DNA of 64,000 bases, from assembly GCA_019187105.1 (NCBI GenBank), contig JABAQM010000001.1, forward strand, positions 2,882,734-2,946,733, in the 5' to 3' direction. The position numbers and the translations under genes are program-made. Positions 17,048 to 24,356 of this stretch are shown one piece after another. Below the pieces are notes generated by a model that saw nothing but the letters and a program-made list of their open reading frames with translations, did not search any database and had not been told where the DNA came from. Origin of the DNA: Fimbriimonadaceae bacterium. Lineage in GTDB: Bacteria; Armatimonadota; Fimbriimonadia; Fimbriimonadales; Fimbriimonadaceae. The first letter of the stretch is position 1; each line of letters opens with the position of its first letter.

Positions 17048-18273
17048 TGAAGTTCCGTTCCATTTGTTGTTCCTGTCTTCTGGCGGTGTCGGCTGCAGCA
17101 TTAGCCCAAATTTCATTCAGTCAACCCAAGACCCTACCCACCCCAAGGTTCATTTGCCGGCTCAAGGATGGCGCCGATGTGTTTCGCATCGCTCGTACCT
17201 ATCGGCTTTCATTGGTCGATCGAACTCAGAACGCGCCGTTTGCGCTTTTTCAGCCTAAGTTCACCGGAGACCACCATCCGGTCCAGGAACAAATGCGACT
17301 GGATCCAGAGATTCTGTGGGTCGAAGATGACGCCGTTATCGACACCCCCGAGGGACAAGCGGCCAAGGGAGGCACCATTGCCGCCGTCGGCGGAATAGAT
17401 GGCCTGTACGAAATGAACGATGGCTTCTTGAATCAGATCAATTGGAGCGAGGCTCTGGCCAACGCTGCGGGCCGCAATGTCACGGTTGCCGTGTTGGATA
17501 CGGGTCTGTCTCCCCATCAAGTGGAGCTCTGGACCAGGGTTGTGGTGTCAGCGAACTTTGTGGAGAAGGGCAGCCAAGCCTATGACCTTCCGTACGGAAC
17601 GGACTCCAATGCCAACGGCTTCCTGGACGAGGGCGCGGGTCACGGGACGATGGTTGCCGGCTTGCTTAGCATTCTCGCCCCCAGGGTCGACCTTGCGATC
17701 GCACGCATAGCCGACAGCGACGGGCACTCTTCCGCGTGGCTGGTTGTGAAGGGACTTGCGTTTGCGGTGAACTCCGGTGCGGAAGTTGCCAACATCAGCC
17801 TCGGGTCTATTCCACAGATCGTGGCGCTTTCTGACACCATGAATTGGTGTGAAGAGAAGAACCTTCTCGTCGTTGCTCCCGTGGGGAACGACGACGCTGA
17901 TCGAGCCCGGTACCCAGCCCGTATCGGCAAGGTGGTGGCCATCGCCGGGCTCTTGCCTGACGACACGAAAGCGCCTTTTAGCAACTGGGATGGCTCGACA
18001 GACTCTTGCGCCCCTGCTACGGGACTGGTCGGTCCCTGGTGGGATGACGAGTACTACGCCATTTGGTCCGGCACTTCCTTTGCCTCGCCAATGGCTGCAG
18101 CCGGGATTGCCAATGCCCTGCGCCGTACCACGCCAAAAGATGCCGGGGACCTGGAAGATGCCTTGCGAACCTCTGGCCAGAACATCAACCACCTGAACCT
18201 TCCCTACGCGGATCAGCTGGGAACCAAGTTGGACTTCGTTAATCTCGACCTTGCTATTCGGTCATTGAACTGA
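17044..18273 (+). CDS. Secreted subtilisin-like protease linked to the CHAT operon
   Basis: 409 residues. The signal peptide is M-M-K-F-R-S-I-C-C-S-C-L-L-A-V-S-A-A-A-L-A, followed by a short prodomain and an S8 domain. The triad is Asp152 in V-A-V-L-D-T-G-L, His200 in G-A-G-H-G-T-M-V-A-G and Ser345 in S-G-T-S-F-A-S-P-M-A. The oxyanion Asn is in V-A-P-V-G-N-D-D. The start at ATG 17044 overlaps the CHAT stop by 4 bases with GGGAGAGG upstream, so it is translationally coupled to the CHAT protease. An exported protease fixed to a cytosolic caspase-like protease and a sigma factor is unusual. It may be the output of the switch. Confidence 0.92.
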   Translation: MMKFRSICCSCLLAVSAAALAQISFSQPKTLPTPRFICRLKDGADVFRIARTYRLSLVDRTQNAPFALFQPKFTGDHHPVQEQMRLDPEILWVEDDAVIDTPEGQAAKGGTIAAVGGIDGLYEMNDGFLNQINWSEALANAAGRNVTVAVLDTGLSPHQVELWTRVVVSANFVEKGSQAYDLPYGTDSNANGFLDEGAGHGTMVAGLLSILAPRVDLAIARIADSDGHSSAWLVVKGLAFAVNSGAEVANISLGSIPQIVALSDTMNWCEEKNLLVVAPVGNDDADRARYPARIGKVVAIAGLLPDDTKAPFSNWDGSTDSCAPATGLVGPWWDDEYYAIWSGTSFASPMAAAGIANALRRTTPKDAGDLEDALRTSGQNINHLNLPYADQLGTKLDFVNLDLAIRSLN

Positions 18274-18386
18274 TTCGGGTTTTTGCCATAGAAGTTTATT
18301 TACATTTTCTAAGATCCGTGTATCGAACTCAGGTCTAGATTCTCCTTTACAGCAGACCCCCTTGAAATTGGGTGGTAAGGAGAAGA

Positions 18387-19976
18387 ATGAAAACCAGACC
18401 AACTTGCGCACACATTGCGCTTTCGATCGTGATGGCAACCGCCATCGTCGGTTCGGCAAAGGCCGATGTTCAGATGTCCGAGGCCGTTCTGCTTGGAACC
18501 GGACCCCAACCCTCTGGTGTAGCCGCTGGAGACTTCAATCGGGACGGGTTTGCAGACTTGGCGGTTACCGTCGATGCACCTGACCGGGTCCAGATCTATT
18601 TCGGAAACGGTACGGGCTACGGTGCGGCCGTAAACTACCAGGTAGGTTCCGGAGTCGGTGCAGGATCGATCATCGCCTCCGATGTTGATGGCGACCTTGA
18701 CGCCGACCTGCTCGTCGCGCTACAAAACTCGGCTTCGGTTCGGGTGCTTACCAACAATGGAGCCGGCGTGTTTGCGCTGGGGCAACTTGTCGCGACCGGC
18801 AGCAATCCCCGAAGTCTGGCACAAGGCAACTTCGGCGGTTCAGGCCTGAATGACTATGTATCGGTGAACCGCGACAGTAACTCGGTTACCGTGCTGATGA
18901 ACTCTGCCGGCACCCTATCCGCGGCATCGGTTGCGGTCGGAACCGACCCTAGAGCGGCTGCCATCGCGGACATTGACCGCGACGGTGACCTTGACTTGGC
19001 GGTAACGAACAGTGATGATCGCAACGTCCAGGTACTCCTCAACAACGGCGCTGGTACCTTTGTATCGGGCGGCACGTTTGGCGTTCACTTCGGTGAAAAG
19101 GCATCCGGAATTGCTGCTGGCGACCTTGACGGTGACAATGACGCCGATTTGATGGTTTCGTTCGATCGCAACGGCACCACCGGCATGCTGGGCGTGATGC
19201 TGAACAACGGCACCGGCGGCTACTCGAATGCAGGCAGCTTTCTCACGGGTGGTCAGAATCCGGACCAAATCGTTCTTGCCGACCTCGATGGCGATGGGCG
19301 ACTTGATGCCATTGTGAACAACCAGGACACTGGAACGGTTGCATTCCTTCCGGGGCTCGGTGGAGCAACCTTTGGGGCAGCGATTGTACGCAATTCCGGT
19401 GCGGATCCCACGGGCGTTACCGGTGCAGATCTCGATGGCGATGGCGATATCGACATTGCCGTTCCGAATCGTAGCTCCAACAACGTCGCTCTGTTCGAGA
19501 ACCTCGCTCCAGCTGCGTTCCAGTTCTTTGGACCGGGATCGTTCACGTTGGTTCGCGGTCGCCAGGTCTCCGGAGATCTCGGCTCGCTCCAGACCAGCGA
19601 TGACAGCAGTCTGGTCGTGTCGATCGGTCTCGTCCTGAACGGCGCCGAAGCCCCTGTGCAAGTGCGGCTGGACGGTACCGCTCCAACCGCAACTCCGAAC
19701 GAATTGCGATTCAAAATCGAATCCAAGGGATCGCTCACCGGAATCAGCCAGCAGGTCCAGCTGTTCAACTGGCAGACCAACGCTTATGAGACGCTCGACA
19801 CCCGCACAATCGGGACCCTTGACGGCATTGTCGAAGTCAGCGTTCCGACCAACGCAGCTCGATTCGTCCAGCAGGGAACCAACGCGGTTCGCGCCCTGGC
19901 CAAGTACAAGGTGAACTCGCCGAGCTTCTCAGCGTGGAGCATCTCGATTGACCTGGCTCAGTGGTCTTCGCGCTAA
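18387..19976 (+). CDS. Secreted FG-GAP/VCBS seven-bladed propeller protein with shared C-terminal module
   Basis: 529 residues. After a signal peptide (ending G-S-A-K-A-D-V-Q), residues ~30-375 hold seven FG-GAP-type repeats. Six carry the calcium-binding D-x-[DN]-x-D-G/x-x-x-D signature (for example D-F-N-R-D-G-F-A-D, D-L-D-G-D-G-D-I-D). The third (N-F-G-G-S-G-L-N-D) is degenerate. This matches a closed seven-bladed integrin-like propeller. Residues ~380-529 are a beta-rich module containing R-G-R-Q-V-S-G-D-L-G-S-L and L-D-T-R-T-I-G. That module recurs in the sugar dehydrogenase at 45125-46819. AAGGAGAAG precedes the ATG, and a terminator follows. Role probably adhesion or surface binding; no enzyme motif seen. 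Confidence 0.88.
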   Translation: MKTRPTCAHIALSIVMATAIVGSAKADVQMSEAVLLGTGPQPSGVAAGDFNRDGFADLAVTVDAPDRVQIYFGNGTGYGAAVNYQVGSGVGAGSIIASDVDGDLDADLLVALQNSASVRVLTNNGAGVFALGQLVATGSNPRSLAQGNFGGSGLNDYVSVNRDSNSVTVLMNSAGTLSAASVAVGTDPRAAAIADIDRDGDLDLAVTNSDDRNVQVLLNNGAGTFVSGGTFGVHFGEKASGIAAGDLDGDNDADLMVSFDRNGTTGMLGVMLNNGTGGYSNAGSFLTGGQNPDQIVLADLDGDGRLDAIVNNQDTGTVAFLPGLGGATFGAAIVRNSGADPTGVTGADLDGDGDIDIAVPNRSSNNVALFENLAPAAFQFFGPGSFTLVRGRQVSGDLGSLQTSDDSSLVVSIGLVLNGAEAPVQVRLDGTAPTATPNELRFKIESKGSLTGISQQVQLFNWQTNAYETLDTRTIGTLDGIVEVSVPTNAARFVQQGTNAVRALAKYKVNSPSFSAWSISIDLAQWSSR

Positions 19977-20010
19977 TCCCACATTCATAGCTTAGTCCCT
20001 CCTTTGGATC

Positions 20011-20042
20011 GCCCTTCCCTCACGGGAAGGGCTTTTTCTTTT
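20011..20042 (+). terminator. Strong intrinsic terminator after the FG-GAP gene
   Basis: Nine-base-pair stem GCCCTTCCC / GGGAAGGGC, loop TCAC, followed by TTTTTCTTTT. Confidence 0.9.
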
Positions 20043-20082
20043 GTTGGGAAGGTGCTAGGGTAGCGCGGCCCGTTTCAGATCG

Positions 20083-22527
20083 CTATCGCTTGGGTTTCGG
20101 CCAGTCCTTTGCCGGGCGCAAGCCAACCTTCAGCGTACTGAAGCCGTCGATCTCGAAATGCTCCACCCGAAGCTTGTGATCGCCGCCAAGCTTGACCTTC
20201 ACGGTGTACGTTGTAGGAACCTGCCACTTCCAGCTGTCGACGATCAGTTTGTCGTCGAGCCAGACCCGACACCCGTCGTCCGTGGTCACGTCGATGAAAT
20301 ACTCCCAGTCGAAAATCGTGAATCGGCCCTCCGCAACCGTTGCAAAATGATCGCTGCCGACACCTTGGGCGGGGGAGCCGCCCCAGGAATAGTCCAGTGA
20401 GGTCGTCTTTTCGGTCTTTACCGGACTTCCACCGATAACGGTGCGAAAGGCTTCAGGTTGACTCCGAGGTTCCTGGGTCTTGGGGGCATAGTTATACCAA
20501 GACACCGTCCAGTCGATCGGAGCTCTGAAGAGTCGATATTCGAAGCGGTAGGGCTTCCCTTTGGGAATCGTCTCTCCCATTGGCGTAACAAGCGTGTGGT
20601 CGCCGATGTAGTCGAGGCCGACGACGACATTCACGACCTGCCCGGGTGTCAAGCGCAAATCGAAGTGTCCGGGTATGCGGTCGTCATCGGCAAATAGCCG
20701 CTCAAATCCACGCCGTTCGCGCACGACCCACCTGCCAGGGGGGCCAAGTACCTCGAATCGGAGGAGGTCGGTATCTCCGGTCTTCTTTTGAACATCGTCG
20801 GGGGCGAGGCCCCGGGGCCAGATCTTCGGTGACTTGAAGTCATACGGTCCCCATTCGTCAACTAGAATGTACTTGCGGCCACGGGCTTGCCCGGGTTTAA
20901 GAAAGGGGTTGCGTCCGTTCGGCAAAGGCTTGGGCGCATAGTTCCACACCTGGCTGGGAACCGCCATGAGGTTTTGGCCCAGGGGGTCCCTTCCGAGCGA
21001 CAAGGATCCTGGGTTTGAACCGGGATAGGGGTTCCAATTGTGCACGAATCGGTCGTCGTACCGGTCGGGGTAGGGAAGGATCAGATTTCCACTGCCTTGC
21101 ATGATTCGAGGAAATCGGGCAGGTTGGCCCGTTCGGATCGTCGCATCGACCTTCGAATCAAACTTAACAGCCTTCAGCTCTTCCACGGCACGCGCCGTGC
21201 CGATTGCGGCAACATCGCCCCAGTCAAAGCCGGTTAGGGTTCCCTGGAGCCGGAGCAGAGGATCGCTGTGCATTACCGCATTGCCGAGAAACTTGAAATT
21301 GATAGTATCCCGAACCGATGCTACGGTCTGGCCAATACCAAAGAACAGGTTGCCAGAAACCTCAGAGTCCCGGCTCCGGGTGTCGCGGTTCTTCGGATAG
21401 CCCCAATTGGGATCTTGCGAAGGGTTCTGCCAGATCGACAGTGCCATGTTGTCGCGGAAGAACAGGTTGTTATAAAACTTGTTATCTTGCCCATGTTCCA
21501 GTGCGATGCCTTCGGCATTATAGGCAAACACATTGCCCAGTACCAGAGTGTCGTAGCTGTAGCCTCCCCAAATACCGTGCCAGCACTCCATGATCAAGTT
21601 GTTCACGAATTGGTTCCTGCTGAACGTGGCTTCGATACCATTCGTTGGCGCATGGCTCCAGTCGTTGCCATAGAGTAAGTTGTCGTTGCACCCGCCTTGG
21701 CCGGTATCCATGGTGGTTTGACCTGCCCAGAGGAAAAATCCATCGCCTCCGTGCGTCACCGAATTGTAGGCGAAGATGTTACGGTGGCTCTGTTCATAAA
21801 TTATAATGCCGGCTGAATCCTGCCCCCGGTTCCACCGTCCATGCGAATACCCTCTTACGCACCAGTCGATGTTGTTATGCATGATCCGGTTATCGCTGCT
21901 GTTGTACATCGCTAGGCCGCAGGCGCTCAGGAAGCTGAAGCTGTTATTCCAAACCAAGCCTCCGTCGCAATTGGTTAGCATGAGGCCGTTTTGGCCGCCC
22001 TCCACGGTGCATCCTTTGACTTCGAATTTATCGCAGTCTCGAAGATAAATGCCGGTGCCAAAGCGCATCCACTCGTCTTTCTCATTGCGGTGGTAGCTCA
22101 TCCAGTCTGCTTCGTCTTCCCGCTCGATCGTCGACCGTAGCCGCTGCTTCCAGCCGTAACCAAAGTCGCAGTTATAAAGCCGCAGGCCCTCGACATCCCG
22201 GGCGACCAAGCCGAATCGATACCCCCGTGTTCGGAGCCCCCTGATCGTAACGTTTTTGCCCGCAACGATGACCGCGGTGCCTTTCCTCTGATCGGGTGGG
22301 CTTGCGATCGGCGTGCCCTGTAGGCGAAGCCCGGTGCAGTCGACCACCAGGTTTTCGCCCCGGATCGTGATAACGCCAGACTTTCCGGCGTCGTCGGCGT
22401 TTGAGGGAGCGTAGTTGCCGCCCAGGATCCGGCAGGACCGGGTGATAGTTATGCCATTCTTGAACTGCACGGTGGGCAACTTGGCCTGACTGAGAACCGC
22501 AGGCAACGCGAAGGGCGCAAGCGTCAT
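20083..22527 (-). CDS. Secreted right-handed beta-helix protein with PA14-like domain
   Basis: 814 residues. A short signal peptide (M-T-L-A-P-F-A-L-P-A-V-L-S-Q-A) is followed by a parallel beta-helix over about residues 30-460. It shows NosD-like periodic N-N and G-N steps such as Y-N-S-S-D-N-R-I-M-H-N-N-I and Y-N-A-E-G-I-A-L-E-H. A linker follows. The last ~150 residues resemble a PA14 sugar-binding domain (D-W-E-Y-F-I-D-V-T-T-D-D-G-C-R-V-W-L-D-D-K-L-I-V-D-S-W). Likely an extracellular polysaccharide-binding or lyase-type protein; catalytic residues cannot be assigned. TAAAAT ends exactly 6 bases before the ATG and no ribosome site is seen. Confidence 0.86.
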   Translation of the reverse strand: MTLAPFALPAVLSQAKLPTVQFKNGITITRSCRILGGNYAPSNADDAGKSGVITIRGENLVVDCTGLRLQGTPIASPPDQRKGTAVIVAGKNVTIRGLRTRGYRFGLVARDVEGLRLYNCDFGYGWKQRLRSTIEREDEADWMSYHRNEKDEWMRFGTGIYLRDCDKFEVKGCTVEGGQNGLMLTNCDGGLVWNNSFSFLSACGLAMYNSSDNRIMHNNIDWCVRGYSHGRWNRGQDSAGIIIYEQSHRNIFAYNSVTHGGDGFFLWAGQTTMDTGQGGCNDNLLYGNDWSHAPTNGIEATFSRNQFVNNLIMECWHGIWGGYSYDTLVLGNVFAYNAEGIALEHGQDNKFYNNLFFRDNMALSIWQNPSQDPNWGYPKNRDTRSRDSEVSGNLFFGIGQTVASVRDTINFKFLGNAVMHSDPLLRLQGTLTGFDWGDVAAIGTARAVEELKAVKFDSKVDATIRTGQPARFPRIMQGSGNLILPYPDRYDDRFVHNWNPYPGSNPGSLSLGRDPLGQNLMAVPSQVWNYAPKPLPNGRNPFLKPGQARGRKYILVDEWGPYDFKSPKIWPRGLAPDDVQKKTGDTDLLRFEVLGPPGRWVVRERRGFERLFADDDRIPGHFDLRLTPGQVVNVVVGLDYIGDHTLVTPMGETIPKGKPYRFEYRLFRAPIDWTVSWYNYAPKTQEPRSQPEAFRTVIGGSPVKTEKTTSLDYSWGGSPAQGVGSDHFATVAEGRFTIFDWEYFIDVTTDDGCRVWLDDKLIVDSWKWQVPTTYTVKVKLGGDHKLRVEHFEIDGFSTLKVGLRPAKDWPKPKR

Positions 22528-22533
22528 GCTGCG

Positions 22534-22539
22534 ATTTTA
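22534..22539 (-). promoter_or_regulatory. Putative -10 element, leaderless start
   Basis: TAAAAT on the minus strand, 6 bases before the ATG at 22527. Confidence 0.45.
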
Positions 22540-22552
22540 GCCGGGAACGGCT

Positions 22553-23380
22553 TTAAGGGACGAACTCAGTCTCTGGCTTCCGGGCTTTGAAGGCCCTGAA
22601 GTCGCTGCTGCGGATGTTGTTCCAAGTCCGGACAGAGGCGCTGCCATCGACAAACACGTAGTGGCCCTTGTTACGATGGCCAGGGGTGGGCTTGCCGTTG
22701 TACCAGCTGGCGCAGCCCGGAGGTCCCTGATCGGCCGCCCCCTGTGCCGGCACGTTTCGCCCGGCGAGTTTGCACGTGTCGCAGTTGATGAAGCCGGAAC
22801 CCCAGATGCCGCCGACGTACTGGTCGTCCACGCTGATCGACCACTGTTCGACCCATGCCACGGTGTTGCTTGGCTGATCGAACTCCGAGTTCTTGCGTCC
22901 AGCCATGTCCCAGTTGCCAGGGCCCACTTTCTTGTAGACACCGGTATTGGTGTCCCTGCCGCCGGCCTCGACCGTGTTGATTTCACCCACGTAGGCGTAG
23001 CTGCGGTAGAGCGCCTTCTTTTTGTAGTTGCCGTCCCACCACGGGACGCTATCCACATGTTGCCGTTTGTTATTGTCGCTCGGGCATTTCCAGATCTGGT
23101 CGCTCTTCACGTATGGCATCAGCTGCATGTCGGGCGGCAGATAGTCCGTATTTCCGCCGTTGATCGGAGGCGTTCGCGCCGCCCACGCCGGCAAGACGTC
23201 GTTCGAGTCTCCCGCATACATCGCTGTTGCAACGCCCACCTGCCGCAGGTTGCTCAGACAGGTGGATTGCCGGGCCGACTCCTTGGCTTGGGCGAATACT
23301 GGGAACAAAATAGCAGCCAGAATGGCGATGATGGCGATGACCACCAACAGTTCAATAAGCGTGAACGCCCGGCTCTTCAT
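22553..23380 (-). CDS. Type II pseudopilin-like protein, DUF1559-type
   Basis: 275 residues. It begins with a class III signal [29 protein letters not shown]. Prepilin peptidase cuts before Phe and the Glu at mature position 5 is conserved. The [14 protein letters not shown] helix and a globular, Trp- and Gly-rich domain follow, ending in a W-x-N-I-R-x-x-D-F region. This architecture is strongly expanded in Armatimonadota and Planctomycetota; function unknown. It lies 25 bases upstream of the beta-helix gene, though that gene has its own -10. TATAGT stands 9 bases before the ATG. Confidence 0.9.
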   Translation of the reverse strand: MKSRAFTLIELLVVIAIIAILAAILFPVFAQAKESARQSTCLSNLRQVGVATAMYAGDSNDVLPAWAARTPPINGGNTDYLPPDMQLMPYVKSDQIWKCPSDNNKRQHVDSVPWWDGNYKKKALYRSYAYVGEINTVEAGGRDTNTGVYKKVGPGNWDMAGRKNSEFDQPSNTVAWVEQWSISVDDQYVGGIWGSGFINCDTCKLAGRNVPAQGAADQGPPGCASWYNGKPTPGHRNKGHYVFVDGSASVRTWNNIRSSDFRAFKARKPETEFVP

Positions 23381-23439
23381 CTGACCATCACTATATCACG
23401 GCCAACACCCAATTTCACCGTAACCGGCAAGCCTATCAG

Positions 23440-24252
23440 CTACAACCGTACCGCTTCTCGAACCATCGGACGGTTTTCGGCCATCTCTAGCCTCGCAGCC
23501 GGGATGTTTGGGTCGTGCTGAAACACGACAAGCCAGTCGTTCTCCACGGCCCGATTGATGAAGTCTGCCTTTTCTACCATCGCCGTTGCCGCACAGATGT
23601 CGTAGCCCATGACGTAGGGGATCGGCAAGTGGGCGGAAGTCGGAATCAGGTCGCTGGGGAAACAGATGGTTTGTCCGCCGGCTTCCAGGGTCAACCAATG
23701 CAGGCCCGCGGTGTGGCCATCGGCCCGATGTAGCCTCAATCCCGGCCAAATCTCATCCCCGTCGGACGTCAAGGTGAGATCAACTTGATCAAGCACGTCG
23801 AAGTTTTCGGCGAGATAGCTTGCCCGTTCCCGCAGATTTGGGTTGCGGGCATTGTCGAGATTCGCACCCGGAACGAAGTGGCGGGCAGCAGGGTAGCGGG
23901 GTCGCAGAGCCCCCGCCGGATCCCGAAACGAAAGGCCGCCTGCGTGGTCGAAATGCAGGTGGGTGATAACGACGTCGGTCACGCCATCCACAGCTGGAGG
24001 CATCCTTGGTTCGAATCCAAAAATCTCCTGCGATTTGGCATCCCACTTGTCGCCGCATCCGACGTCGACAAGTAGCTTTCGGTCGTTCCACTGCACGATC
24101 AGGGATCGAGCAACCATCTCGATACGGTTCTGTCCGTCTGGAGGCGCGACGCGGGACCAGAGCGGCTTCGGTACTGAGCCGAACATCGCCCCGCCGTCCA
24201 ATCGAAAGCTGCCATGAACATGGAGGCTTATGTCGTATGGACCGAGAACCAT
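23440..24252 (-). CDS. MBL-fold metallo-hydrolase
   Basis: 270 residues. The metal motif T-H-L-H-F-D-H-A-G-G (HxHxDH) lies at about residues 103-112, with a second histidine in R-A-D-G-H-T-A-G and a late histidine in F-Q-H-D-P-N. It is most like the AHL-lactonase/quinone-thioesterase type of the beta-lactamase fold. The substrate cannot be told from the sequence. No signal peptide, so cytosolic. It is divergent from the subtilase at 24357. Confidence 0.86.
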   Translation of the reverse strand: MVLGPYDISLHVHGSFRLDGGAMFGSVPKPLWSRVAPPDGQNRIEMVARSLIVQWNDRKLLVDVGCGDKWDAKSQEIFGFEPRMPPAVDGVTDVVITHLHFDHAGGLSFRDPAGALRPRYPAARHFVPGANLDNARNPNLRERASYLAENFDVLDQVDLTLTSDGDEIWPGLRLHRADGHTAGLHWLTLEAGGQTICFPSDLIPTSAHLPIPYVMGYDICAATAMVEKADFINRAVENDWLVVFQHDPNIPAARLEMAENRPMVREAVRL

Positions 24253-24356
24253 GGTCCTGCAGGATATCCCAGGGCATCGAATTCGTTAGGCGAAACGCTC
24301 CGAAGCTTGTAGAATGAACCCATTAGCCCCGGGGTTGGGGTGGAGGTGTTTTAAAG

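Noticed and set aside
22661-23521. A 286-codon plus-strand open frame opposite the pseudopilin
   Set aside because: It is the mirror of a clearly real gene in a GC-rich region and shows no domain.
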